From positions 1 to 63,859 of the forward strand of contig JANLTU010000194.1 in NCBI GenBank assembly GCA_031363085.1: DNA of 63,859 nt. Reading direction: 5' to 3'. The notes under the pieces were generated by a model that was not told the origin of the DNA, made no database searches, and was given only the letters and a program-made list of their open reading frames with translations. The stretch is from UBA6921 sp031363085. Its GTDB lineage: Bacteria > Pseudomonadota > Gammaproteobacteria > SG8-11. Position numbers and translations under genes: made by a program. Below are positions 36,139-45,075 of this stretch, one piece after another. Position 1 is the first letter of the stretch. The number at the start of each line of letters is the position of its first letter.

Positions 36139-37092
36139 TTAGTAAAATTTCGCCAGATCCATGCCCGCATACAACGACGCTACTTCTTCCTCGTAGCCGT
36201 TAAACTTCAGCGTTTTGCGTTTCAGGAATTCGCCGATGCGGCGCTCCTTCGACTGCGTCCAGCGCGGGTGATCGACGTCCGGATTAACATTGGCAAAAAA
36301 ACCATATTCGCGTGGACCTTGCACCGCCCAGGTGGTCGCGGGTTGTTGTTCCACGAAGCGCAGCTTTACGATCGACTTGATATTTTTAAATCCGTATTTC
36401 CATGGCACCACCAAGCGGATCGGCGCGCCGTTTTGATTCGGCAATACTTCGCCGTACAGCCCCACCGCTAAAATCGCCAGCGGATGCATGGCTTCATCCA
36501 TGCGCAGCCCTTCGCGATACGGCCACGGCAACACTGAACGCTTCTGGCCAGGCATGCGCGCGGGATCGTGCAAGGTAACGAACTCGACATATTTCGCTTT
36601 CGAGGTGGGCTGCAAACGTTTGATGATGTCGGCAAGCGGAATACCCACCCAAGGAATCACCATCGACCACGCTTCAACACAACGTAAACGATAGATACGT
36701 TCTTCCAATGCATGCGGCTTGATGAAATCTTCAAGTTGATACACGGCCGGTTTGGCCACCTCACCTTCCACGGCAATACTCCACGGCGTGGTGACGAAAT
36801 TTTTTGCCATCTGCGCCGGCTCTTCTTTCTCAACGCCAAACTCGTAAAAATTATTGTACGAGGTGATGTCCTGCAACGAGTTCACCGGCTCCGTGGTCGA
36901 GTAGCGGCTCTTGCCAAGGTTGCTCAATTTTGTTCCGGCGTGCGCAGCGGGCACGCCAAACAGCGAAACACCCGCCGCGCTCAACGCCGCGCCGGTTGCG
37001 ATTTTTAAAAAATTGCGCCGCGCTTCGTACACGCGCCGCGCGGTGATTTCAGAGGGTTTTACTTCACTTGCCTTGCGTACGCGGATTAACAT
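36139..37092 (-). CDS. msrP: MsrP, periplasmic Mo methionine-sulfoxide reductase
   Basis: The 317-residue protein has a twin-arginine signal (RRNFLKIATGAAL) for Tat export. Its molybdenum-pterin site cysteine is in LRCVEAWSMVIPW. It also shows PHALEERIYR and KYGFKNIKSIVKL. It repairs oxidised methionine in periplasmic proteins, using electrons from MsrQ. Start 37092 has AGGAGAGCAGTG before the ATG. It is divergent from the thioredoxin-like gene at 37267. Confidence 0.96.
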   Translation of the reverse strand: MLIRVRKASEVKPSEITARRVYEARRNFLKIATGAALSAAGVSLFGVPAAHAGTKLSNLGKSRYSTTEPVNSLQDITSYNNFYEFGVEKEEPAQMAKNFVTTPWSIAVEGEVAKPAVYQLEDFIKPHALEERIYRLRCVEAWSMVIPWVGIPLADIIKRLQPTSKAKYVEFVTLHDPARMPGQKRSVLPWPYREGLRMDEAMHPLAILAVGLYGEVLPNQNGAPIRLVVPWKYGFKNIKSIVKLRFVEQQPATTWAVQGPREYGFFANVNPDVDHPRWTQSKERRIGEFLKRKTLKFNGYEEEVASLYAGMDLAKFY

Positions 37093-37266
37093 CACTGCTC
37101 TCCTATGCCTATTAGTCGTCACTACCGCAACGCCGCTGAACCTTGTCAGTGCGTCACAAGTCACACTCATGGTATGCGATGTTTTAAGAATTAAATTCGC
37201 AACCCGATAATCACTTTGCTCAGCTCTTTGTCGGACTATTCCACCAAACCTTTCAGCGAGATCTTT

Positions 37267-37761
37267 ATGTTTATGATGAAACGCTCTTCCATCGCCGCTC
37301 TACTGTGTGCAGCAATGACCCTCAGCAGCCCCGTGCTCGCCGTCGAAAGCGCGCCCGATTTCAAATTGCCCTCGGCCAAGGGCATGGTGGAATTGAGCAA
37401 ACTGAAAGGCAAAGTCGTGTATGTCGATTTCTGGGCATCGTGGTGCACGCCGTGCCGCAAATCGTTTCCCTGGATGAACGAACTGCACAAAAAATACAAA
37501 GACCAGGGCCTGGAAGTGGTGGCGGTAAATCTGGACAAATCACGCGAGCCCATCGATGTGTTTCTGTCCAAAACCCCGGCAGATTTCACCATTGCCTACG
37601 ATCCCAGCGGCGGCGCGGCGACTACCTATAAAGTCACCGGCATGCCCAGCAGTTATCTGATCGACCGCAGCGGTCAATTGCAGACCACTCATCTGGGCTT
37701 TCGCGATAAGGACAAAGAAGAGATTGAAGGCAAAATCAAGGAACTTCTCGCCAATAAGTAA
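37267..37761 (+). CDS. TlpA-like periplasmic thioredoxin
   Basis: This 164-residue protein has a signal peptide (MFMMKRSSIAALLCAAMTLSSPVLA) and a TlpA/ResA-type thioredoxin fold with active site WCTPC. The cis-Pro loop is GMPSSYLID. It reduces disulfides in the periplasm, for instance in cytochrome maturation. It starts a gene cluster (DUF4266, DUF3570, ApbE) on the same strand, in which it may maintain cysteine-containing partners. Confidence 0.92.
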   Translation: MFMMKRSSIAALLCAAMTLSSPVLAVESAPDFKLPSAKGMVELSKLKGKVVYVDFWASWCTPCRKSFPWMNELHKKYKDQGLEVVAVNLDKSREPIDVFLSKTPADFTIAYDPSGGAATTYKVTGMPSSYLIDRSGQLQTTHLGFRDKDKEEIEGKIKELLANK

Positions 37762-37809
37762 CTCCTACGTTAACGTCCATGGACGACGCTGCTTTTTAGG
37801 GGAGTAACT

Positions 37810-38028
37810 ATGAAATTAGTTCGACTGCTGGCCTGGGTGCCGGCATTTTTTTTAGGCGCATGTGCGCTGGAACCGTTGCAACCCTGGGACCGCGATCTGC
37901 TTGCGCAAGAACAGATGCAACTGGTTCCTCACCCGGTGAATGAATACATCGCCGAGCATATTTACTTCAGCAAGGAAGCCGCCAGCGGCGGTGCTGGCGT
38001 CGGCGGTGGAGGTTGCGGATGCAACTAA
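37810..38028 (+). CDS. DUF4266 small lipoprotein
   Basis: The 72-residue protein has a lipobox-like GACA after a short hydrophobic region. The conserved pattern is PWDRDLLAQEQMQL, then EHIYFSKEAASGG, and it ends GGGGCGCN. I recognise this as DUF4266. The final cysteines could bind metal. Its stop overlaps the DUF3570 gene start by 10 bases, so the two are coupled. Confidence 0.85.
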   Translation: MKLVRLLAWVPAFFLGACALEPLQPWDRDLLAQEQMQLVPHPVNEYIAEHIYFSKEAASGGAGVGGGGCGCN

Positions 38029-39347
38029 CCGGGCCGCGTCGCATTCGCGAATCATTAACAGTCGCCACCTGCTCCCTGCTGTCCATCGAATCCGCACATG
38101 CCGGTTACTTTGATTACGCATCGCTGTGGAACATCGATACGGCGCTGTTGCTTTACTCGGAACAAAATCGCGTCAATGTCGTCGAGCCGGTATTGCAGAT
38201 TAAAAAAGAAATCAGCGAGGGTGAGTTTGTCACCGTCAAATTGGTCTACGACGCCATGTCGGGCTCCACACCCAACGGCGCGGCGCCGTCCAGCACCGCG
38301 CAATCCTTCAGTTCGCCTTCGGGCGAAAGCAAATACATCGCAGCCGCGCATAAATTACCGCTGGTCGCATTCACCGACGCACGCGCCGCTGTCAGTGCCG
38401 ACTGGGACCAACCGTTGTCGCGCACGTTACGCGGGCAATACAACGCTAATTTTTCGCGTGAAACCGATTACAGCTCAATGGGCGCCAGCGCCTCGTTGTT
38501 ATGGGACGTGAACAACAAACTCACGACGCTCACCGCCGGCGTAGCCGCAAGTTTTGACAATGTAAAACCCACCGGCGGCTTGACTACGGAATTATCACCG
38601 ACCAACAGCGTTGCCATCGCCACCAACAAATTGAAAAGGGAAATTGAAGACGACGGTGAAGGCGGCGGTTCCGGCGGCAGTCGCGCAAAAAATACTTACG
38701 ACCTGCTGGTCGGCATCACGCAAGTGCTGACGCGCCGCACCCTGATGCAATTGAATTATTCTTACGGCAAGAACACCGGCTATCTGACCGACCCGTACAA
38801 AATCCTCAGCGTCGTCGACGGCAGCACCGGCACGCCCGTGACGTCACCCGGCGGCGGTTATTTATATTTGCATGAAAAACGCCCCGACACGCGCACTCGC
38901 AATACCCTCTACTGGAAAACCGTTTACCACCTGCCGGAAGACGTAATTCATATGTCGTATCGCTACTATCGGGATGACTGGGAGATCAAATCCAGCACCG
39001 TGGATTTGACCTACCGGCTGCAACTGGGTGCGCATGTTTACCTGGAACCGCACTACCGCTATTACACCCAAACCGCCGCGAATTTCTTCACGCACGCCAT
39101 CGCCCAGGGCGCGACTCCGGTGAACGCCAGCGCTGACTTGCGCCTTGCCGCACTGACATCCAACACCGTGGGCCTGCGTTTCGCGCATCAGTTGGATTCC
39201 GACACCTCCTGGGGGCTGGGTGTTGACTATATGCGCCAGAGCGGCGACGCACATCCGGCAAACGCTATCGGCGCGCTGAAAAACGAAGCGCTGTTTTCCG
39301 ACCTGAAGACGATGAGTATTACTGCGGATGTTTCGATGAAATTCTAA
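38019..39347 (+). CDS. DUF3570 outer-membrane beta-barrel protein
   Basis: This 442-residue protein has a signal peptide-like start and a beta-barrel body. It shows DAMSGSTPNG and SRETDYSSMGASASLLWDVN, with many aromatic alternate residues, and ends in ITADVSMKF with the terminal Phe of an outer-membrane protein. It matches DUF3570 from memory. The start at 38019 (ATG overlapping the DUF4266 stop) is preferred over the TTG at 38013. It is always found beside DUF4266 in my memory of such clusters; the function is not established. Confidence 0.85.
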   Translation: MQLTGPRRIRESLTVATCSLLSIESAHAGYFDYASLWNIDTALLLYSEQNRVNVVEPVLQIKKEISEGEFVTVKLVYDAMSGSTPNGAAPSSTAQSFSSPSGESKYIAAAHKLPLVAFTDARAAVSADWDQPLSRTLRGQYNANFSRETDYSSMGASASLLWDVNNKLTTLTAGVAASFDNVKPTGGLTTELSPTNSVAIATNKLKREIEDDGEGGGSGGSRAKNTYDLLVGITQVLTRRTLMQLNYSYGKNTGYLTDPYKILSVVDGSTGTPVTSPGGGYLYLHEKRPDTRTRNTLYWKTVYHLPEDVIHMSYRYYRDDWEIKSSTVDLTYRLQLGAHVYLEPHYRYYTQTAANFFTHAIAQGATPVNASADLRLAALTSNTVGLRFAHQLDSDTSWGLGVDYMRQSGDAHPANAIGALKNEALFSDLKTMSITADVSMKF

Positions 39348-39360
39348 AATCTAGCGTGCT

Positions 39361-39398
39361 GAGGGCGGCGTTCTTACGCGTGTAGGGGCACCGCCCTC
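39361..39398. terminator. Hairpin after the DUF3570 gene
   Basis: GAGGGCGGCG and CACCGCCCTC form a stem of about 9 pairs with an 18-base loop, 13 bases after the DUF3570 stop. No U run follows, so a processing or REP-like role is also possible. Confidence 0.35.
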
Positions 39399-39510
39399 GG
39401 GCGATGGCTCGGCAAATCTGATCGCCACACGCCTGAATTCGTTCCTGACAGCTCTTGCCGCCGCAATTTTTTCCCGACATCCTACCGGTTACTGACACGC
39501 TGGTTCCGGT

Positions 39511-40401
39511 ATGACCGCCCCCACCCTCGAACGCCGTGACGACTACTGGTTCGCCCGCTTTCTCGCGATGGGCAGTCCGTGCGAATTATTGGTCGATACC
39601 GCCGAGCGCGCACTGGCTGCGCACCTTGCCAACCTGGCCTGCGACGAAGCGCGCCGTATCGAGCAAAAATTCAGCCGTTACCGGGATGACAACATCGTGC
39701 ACCGGCTGCACCACAGTCATGGCGCGCCGGTCGCAGTGGACGACGAAACCGCCAAGCTGCTCGACTATGCCGACTTGTGTTATCGCTTAAGCGAGGGCTT
39801 GTTCGACATCACCTCGGGGGTGTTGCGCAAGGTGTGGAAGTTCGACGGCAGTGATCGTGTGCCCGCCGCGCAGGACGTCGCGGCAGTGTTGCCGTGCATC
39901 GGCTGGAGCAAGCTGACGTGGCACACGCCCCATCTCACCTTGCCCGAGGGCATGGAAATCGACTTCGGCGGTATCGGCAAGGAATACGCCGTGGACAAAA
40001 CGGCGCAACTGCTTACGGCGTGCAGTAACGTAAGTATGGTGATCAATTTCGGCGGGGATTTATTCGTGACCGGAGTGCGCGCAAGCGGCGATCCGTGGCG
40101 GATCGGCATCGACGATCCCGACGCGACCGGCGAGCACGCGCTGGCACAACTGCAACTTGCGCGTGGCGGCGTGGCCACCTCCGGCGACGCGCGCCGCTTT
40201 CTGTTAAAAAATAATATCCGTTACGGACATATTCTCAACCCGCAGACCGGCTGGCCGGTGCACGCTGCGCCGCGCTCCGTCACCGTGGCTGCAAGCACCT
40301 GTGTCGAAGCCGGTATGCTCACCACGTTTGCGATGTTGCAGGGAGAGAAGGCGGAAAAATTCTTAACCGAACAGGATGTGCAGCACTGGATCGTGCGGTG
40401 A
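39511..40401 (+). CDS. apbE: FAD:protein FMN transferase (ApbE family)
   Basis: This 296-residue enzyme shows the ApbE motifs: EIDFGGIGKEYAVD, VINFGGDLFVTG, HILNPQTGWPV and TVAASTCVEAGMLTT. It moves FMN from FAD to a threonine of target proteins using magnesium, normally in the periplasm. No clear signal peptide is visible at the start (MTAPTLERRDDYW). The target motif (S/D-GAT-S/T) is not seen in the neighbouring proteins, so the flavinylated partner is elsewhere. Confidence 0.95.
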   Translation: MTAPTLERRDDYWFARFLAMGSPCELLVDTAERALAAHLANLACDEARRIEQKFSRYRDDNIVHRLHHSHGAPVAVDDETAKLLDYADLCYRLSEGLFDITSGVLRKVWKFDGSDRVPAAQDVAAVLPCIGWSKLTWHTPHLTLPEGMEIDFGGIGKEYAVDKTAQLLTACSNVSMVINFGGDLFVTGVRASGDPWRIGIDDPDATGEHALAQLQLARGGVATSGDARRFLLKNNIRYGHILNPQTGWPVHAAPRSVTVAASTCVEAGMLTTFAMLQGEKAEKFLTEQDVQHWIVR

Positions 40402-40437
40402 CCTTCGCGCTTGCACGGTGCGCCGTGGATTTTCCGG

Positions 40438-41229
40438 CTAGCGCTTAGCGTCACTTGCTTCGCCGCCCAACAGCAGCGAGGTGATTTTTTGCGTCAATGA
40501 CGGCGGCACACGCACTTCGCAGACTACGGCGGTGATATTGTCACGCCCACCGGCAACTTTAGCGGCGTCAATCAAGGCTTTAACGCGCGCACTCAGGTCA
40601 CCGGGCGCGCTGGCGATGGCGAGCAATTGATCGTCCTCGACCATGTCGGACAAGCCGTCTGAGCACAGCAAAAAAATATCGTGGTCTTTCACCCGGCCGC
40701 GAAAAATATCGACATCCAGCTCCGCCTCGAAACCGACTGCGCGGTAAATCGCGTTGCGTAAGGCGTGCGTCTCGGCTTCTTCGGGCTTGATGAGCCCCAG
40801 GTCGATTTGCTCCTGCACATACGAATGATCTTTGGTGATGGGCGCGATGCGGTCCCCTCGAATCAGGTAAGCACGACTGTCGCCGACGTGGCCCAGCACA
40901 TATTCGCTATCGGTGAATGTCAGTACTTCCGCCGTGCAGGCCATGCCACGCGTTTCCGGCGCCTGATCGGTATAGTCGATGATTTTTTTGTTGCCGTTTT
41001 GAAAACAGCGCTTGATGACCAAGTCAAGATTCTGGGAGTGCCCTTTGATCACCTCGAATTCATATTCGCAGTTGCTGACGAACAACTGGCTGGCAATCTC
41101 GCCCGCAGCCGAGCCACCGACACCGTCGGCCACCACGAACAAGGGCAACGCAGTCCGCACTAGCAGCGCATCTTCATTATTTTTTCGCACGTTGCCGATG
41201 TCAGTCAGCCCGTCCGCCGCGATCTCCAT
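40438..41229 (-). CDS. PP2C-family Ser/Thr phosphatase (T6SS PppA-like)
   Basis: This 263-residue cytosolic protein has the PP2C metal-binding motifs: DIGNVRKNNEDAL, VVADGVGG, GDSRAYLI, CSDGLSDMV and GGRDNITAVV. In T6SS loci PppA removes phosphate from Fha after PpkA has added it and turns the system off. It is divergent from the FHA gene at 41398 and close to the kinase at 42310. Start 41229 has GAGGTG upstream. Confidence 0.92.
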   Translation of the reverse strand: MEIAADGLTDIGNVRKNNEDALLVRTALPLFVVADGVGGSAAGEIASQLFVSNCEYEFEVIKGHSQNLDLVIKRCFQNGNKKIIDYTDQAPETRGMACTAEVLTFTDSEYVLGHVGDSRAYLIRGDRIAPITKDHSYVQEQIDLGLIKPEEAETHALRNAIYRAVGFEAELDVDIFRGRVKDHDIFLLCSDGLSDMVEDDQLLAIASAPGDLSARVKALIDAAKVAGGRDNITAVVCEVRVPPSLTQKITSLLLGGEASDAKR

Positions 41230-41397
41230 GCCAAGCTTCACCTCAAGAAATTAATCAGCGACAGGATACGTTAAGCGCAAGAGGAGAACCATACTTACGG
41301 AATCGGCACAAGTAAACCTTCTGTCGCGCAAACGATTCTGGAATAATAAGCAGCGCACTACCGCCGCCAGTATCACGCAATTACAGGCACACAGGTT

Positions 41398-42267
41398 ATG
41401 ACTTCAAACCATTCCGGCCCAAGTGTTCCCGAAATTACCGTGCAAATTGTGCACATCGAAGGACCGCGCAAGGGGCAGATCGACGAAGTGTCGGCGTCCC
41501 CCATCACCATTGGCCGCGATCCGAGCAACCACGTGGTATACGGCAAAGAAATGCGCCGGGTGTCACGCCGCCATGCGGAGATCGTGCGCGAGGGCAATCG
41601 CTTTCTGCTGAAGAACTTGAGCCCCAACGGCTGCTTGGTGAACGGCCAGCCAGCGCAAGAAACGTATTTAAAACAAGGCGACGTGATCGCCTTTGCCGAC
41701 GGCGGGCCGAAAATCAGTTTTTTGTACACGGTGCAGGCGGCGCGGCCCCGCATGCAGCCTTCAATCACACTCCCAACACGTCCAGCACAGTCGCCCAGCC
41801 CTACGTCTACACCGCGCCCGGGGGTCTTGCCACCGGGGATGGGACGCGAAAGCGCACCGTTCACCATTCAATTCGGCACATCCATCAAATCGTATAAACA
41901 GCCGGCCGTCACACTGGGCCGCGACGCGGGCAGCCACTTCGTGGTCAATCATCCACGCGTGTTGCCCGCGCATGCGGAGCTGTATTTCCAGAATAGCCAA
42001 TATTACCTGCGCGATGCCAGCCAGGGTCAGGCCACACTGTTGAACGGACGCCCGATCCACACCGACACGCCGCTACAAGACAACGACATCATCATGCTCG
42101 GCGACGGCGGGCCGCAGTTGCGTTTTCTCGGCCAGGGGCGCTTCGCTGAAGTCATCGAACAACCGCGCACGCCATCACCGCCCACACCCTACGGCGCGAC
42201 ATCGCAACCGCAAACACCCAAAGAGCTGTCGGTAAAAGATGTGCTGAAATCGTTCTTTAAAAAATAA
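41398..42267 (+). CDS. Double FHA-domain protein (Fha-like)
   Basis: The 289-residue protein has two FHA domains separated by a Pro-rich linker. The first (about residues 12-105) has ITIGRDPSNHVVYG and SRRHAEI, with NGCLVNG. The second (about 155-250) has VTLGRDAGSHFVVNH with the HAEL. FHA domains bind phosphothreonine. In T6SS, Fha is phosphorylated by PpkA and scaffolds assembly. The C-terminus ends KDVLKSFFKK. It lies upstream of, and probably in operon with, the kinase, 42 bases away. Confidence 0.92.
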   Translation: MTSNHSGPSVPEITVQIVHIEGPRKGQIDEVSASPITIGRDPSNHVVYGKEMRRVSRRHAEIVREGNRFLLKNLSPNGCLVNGQPAQETYLKQGDVIAFADGGPKISFLYTVQAARPRMQPSITLPTRPAQSPSPTSTPRPGVLPPGMGRESAPFTIQFGTSIKSYKQPAVTLGRDAGSHFVVNHPRVLPAHAELYFQNSQYYLRDASQGQATLLNGRPIHTDTPLQDNDIIMLGDGGPQLRFLGQGRFAEVIEQPRTPSPPTPYGATSQPQTPKELSVKDVLKSFFKK

Positions 42268-42309
42268 TCCACAACGCGGATAACCACGCGAATAAAACAG
42301 GAAGGCCGC

Positions 42310-43917
42310 ATGAACAAGCTCAGCGCTGTTGGACGTTACCGGGTCGTCGAAGAATTGGGTAAGGGTGCGATGGCACTGGTGTACAAAGCGCACGATCCCA
42401 ATATTGATCGCACCCTTGCCATCAAGATCTTGCGCCTCGAACGCTGCATCGACCCGGAATATCGCATGCGTTTTTTGCGCGAGGCGAAAGCCGCCGGCAA
42501 TCTTTCGTATCCAAACATCGTCACCATTTTCGACGTCGGTGAAGACAACAACCGGCCCTATATCGTAATGGAGTTGCTGGAAGGGCTGCCGCTCGACGTG
42601 GTCATGAAAAAAGGCAAAGTCTTTACCGTGCCGGAAGTGCTGAACATCGGCATCCAGCTTGCCGCCGCGCTCGACTACGCGCACAACAACCGCGTCGTGC
42701 ACCGCGACATCAAACCCAGCAACATCGTCGTCAACCCCAATGGTGTCATCAAAATCACCGACTTCGGCATCGCGCACATCGACAGCAGCGACGCCACCCA
42801 ACAAACCCAATTGGGCGAAGTACTGGGTACGCCGCAATACATGTCGCCCGAGCAAGTGCTGGGGCAAAAAGTCGACGGCCGCTCCGATTTATTTTCCACC
42901 GGGGTGATTTTGTATCAACTGCTGACCAATCAAAAACCGTTCAAGGGCGAAACCATCGCCACCTTGATGTTTCAAATCGCCACCGAAGAGCCCACGCCCA
43001 TCGGCCAAGTCTTGCCGAGCATTCCGGCACCGTTGCGCTTAATCGTCGATAAGCTGTTAAAGAAACAGCCCGAAAAACGCTTTCAAACCGGCAAAGATCT
43101 CGCCGATGCGCTGCGTCGTGTGCAACAGGATCTGGACGAAGAAGTGCGCACGAAATCCGAACCGCGCATCATTCCGTTGCGCGTCAAATGGACTGCGATC
43201 ATGGCGACAATCGTGGCGCTCGCCATGGTGATCAGCGTCACCGTGGTGTACAAAAAACAATACGCCGCAATGACCCAGCAGATGATCGACCAGGGTACGT
43301 CGCTGGCGAAATTCATCGCCACCGAAAACGCCGTGTCGGTACTTAGCGAAGAATGGACCGCAATCGAATTATTCGTCAACGAAGTCACCGCTCGCCAGGA
43401 TTTTATTTATCTTTCAGTAGCCGACCACAAAGGCATCGTGCGCGGTGATAACCGCACCGAACACCTCGGCAAACCGGTGGAGGCGAAACAAAACACCACT
43501 GTGGAAATTATCGCGGATAACGACGGCACCAAGGTGCACTCACTCCACACCGATGCCGCCGGTGACGTGTTTGAATACGACACGCCGATCTTGTTCCAAA
43601 ACAAGGAAATCGGTCGTGTGTATGTGGGACTGTCGCAAGATTCATTAAAGCGTGTGGGCAATCTTACGCTGATGATGATGCTGATCCTGATGGCGGTCAC
43701 CCTCAGCGCAGTCACCGTGGTTGCGTATATTTTCGGTAACGTACTCGACGCTCCGATCAAACAACTGCGCGGTGCACTGGAAGATATCGCGCAGGGACGT
43801 TTGCACCATCGCATCACCCATCAACGCAAAGATGAGTTCGGGCTGCTCTTCAATTCGTTCAATTCCATGGCCGACTCATTGCAAAAACGCGATGACGAGC
43901 GGCCTACCCGGACCTAA
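42310..43917 (+). CDS. Transmembrane Ser/Thr kinase with periplasmic sensor and C-terminal HAMP
   Basis: The 535-residue protein has a cytosolic PknB-type kinase domain (about 8-270). It shows the Gly-loop GKGAMALVY, catalytic HRDIKPSN, DFG and GTPQYMSPEQ. A transmembrane helix follows (about 293-317), then a periplasmic sensor of about 135 residues and a second transmembrane helix. A HAMP-like domain ends the protein (TVVAYIFGNVLDAPIKQL...). In T6SS this corresponds to PpkA, though the P. aeruginosa enzyme has a different periplasmic part. A HAMP at the C-terminus with no output domain after it is unusual. The gene is downstream of the double-FHA gene in the same operon. Confidence 0.9.
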   Translation: MNKLSAVGRYRVVEELGKGAMALVYKAHDPNIDRTLAIKILRLERCIDPEYRMRFLREAKAAGNLSYPNIVTIFDVGEDNNRPYIVMELLEGLPLDVVMKKGKVFTVPEVLNIGIQLAAALDYAHNNRVVHRDIKPSNIVVNPNGVIKITDFGIAHIDSSDATQQTQLGEVLGTPQYMSPEQVLGQKVDGRSDLFSTGVILYQLLTNQKPFKGETIATLMFQIATEEPTPIGQVLPSIPAPLRLIVDKLLKKQPEKRFQTGKDLADALRRVQQDLDEEVRTKSEPRIIPLRVKWTAIMATIVALAMVISVTVVYKKQYAAMTQQMIDQGTSLAKFIATENAVSVLSEEWTAIELFVNEVTARQDFIYLSVADHKGIVRGDNRTEHLGKPVEAKQNTTVEIIADNDGTKVHSLHTDAAGDVFEYDTPILFQNKEIGRVYVGLSQDSLKRVGNLTLMMMLILMAVTLSAVTVVAYIFGNVLDAPIKQLRGALEDIAQGRLHHRITHQRKDEFGLLFNSFNSMADSLQKRDDERPTRT

Positions 43918-44079
43918 AAACCCCGCACCCTCAAAGCACTGATATGAAACCGCGTCTTTTTTCGCCTTGCGCCGTTGCACCTCCCGGCTGCCTAATAACG
44001 ACAGCAGGTCTGCGCGTCACTCGGCAAAAAAATCCATCGGTTTCATCTTATCGTCGCTTTGACGGTGCACACGGCTAAC

Positions 44080-45075
44080 ATGCGCAACACTCTGGCACTC
44101 GCATGTGCGCTGACGCTTGGCGCTTGTGCTACATCGCCCACCCTGCCACCTCGCACCACGACAGCGGAAACCAACCTACATCGCAGCAGCGATTTTGTAG
44201 TGCTCAATGCAGGCAAGGGCGACACTCCCGCAACGCTCGCGCTTCGTTATTTGGGCGACGCCGAAAAATATTGGGTGATCGAAGACTTCAACAACGTCAA
44301 GAGCTTTGCCCCCGGACAAGAAGTCGTTATTCCTCTGCGGGCATTCAATCCGGTTGGTGTCTATGCCGGCGGGTATCAAACTGTGCCCATTCTTTGTTAT
44401 CACCGTTTTGGCTCGGACAAATCCAAAATGGTGGTGTCGCCTGATGATTTCACACAGCAAATGGAATATCTGGCGCAGCATGATTACCGCGTCATACGTA
44501 TTACTGATCTCATTGAATTTTTGCAGGGCAAACGCACGCTGCCGAAACGCGCCGTGGTTGTTACCCTGGACGACGGCTATAAATCGGCTTACCAACACGC
44601 ATTTCCGACGCTGCGCCGGCTTGGTTTTCCTGCCACCATCTTTGTGTACTCCGACTATGTCGGCGCACGTGAAGGCTTGAGCTGGAAAGAAATGCAGGAA
44701 ATGGTGGCGTCGGGGCTGGTGGATATTCAACCGCATTCCAAAACACACTCCAACCTCGGCTTCGCACAACCCGGCGAAGACGAAGCCACCTATCAGCAAC
44801 GCATTCAGGTGGAAACACAGGTGCCGCTGTATGACATTTCCAAAAATTTAAATATTCCGATCCATACCTTCGCTTACCCGTATGGCGACACCAACAAAGA
44901 CGTGATCGACGAGCTCAAACAACGCGACTATCGCTTGGCGGTCACTGTGCAGCCGGGCAGCAACGCGGCTTTCGCTTATCCTTACATGCTGCAACGCAGC
45001 ATGGTGTTCGGCGATCAGGATCTAGACACCTTCGCGAAGCATCTCGGTGCATTTCAAGATACGGATCTACGCTAG
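44080..45075 (+). CDS. LysM-NodB lipoprotein, polysaccharide deacetylase
   Basis: This 331-residue lipoprotein has a lipobox-like LGACA near residue 17 of the ATG 44080 product. A LysM-like domain follows (VVLNAGKGDTPATLALRYLG..., about residues 40-95). A NodB polysaccharide deacetylase domain comes next, with TLDDGY (metal-binding Asp), HSKTHSNL (H-x3-H) and YPYGD. It should remove acetyl groups from GlcNAc or MurNAc of peptidoglycan or another glycan, held at the wall by the LysM. The next gene overlaps it by one base (TAGTG), so the two are coupled. The position next to T6SS genes suggests local wall remodelling. Confidence 0.88.
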   Translation: MRNTLALACALTLGACATSPTLPPRTTTAETNLHRSSDFVVLNAGKGDTPATLALRYLGDAEKYWVIEDFNNVKSFAPGQEVVIPLRAFNPVGVYAGGYQTVPILCYHRFGSDKSKMVVSPDDFTQQMEYLAQHDYRVIRITDLIEFLQGKRTLPKRAVVVTLDDGYKSAYQHAFPTLRRLGFPATIFVYSDYVGAREGLSWKEMQEMVASGLVDIQPHSKTHSNLGFAQPGEDEATYQQRIQVETQVPLYDISKNLNIPIHTFAYPYGDTNKDVIDELKQRDYRLAVTVQPGSNAAFAYPYMLQRSMVFGDQDLDTFAKHLGAFQDTDLR

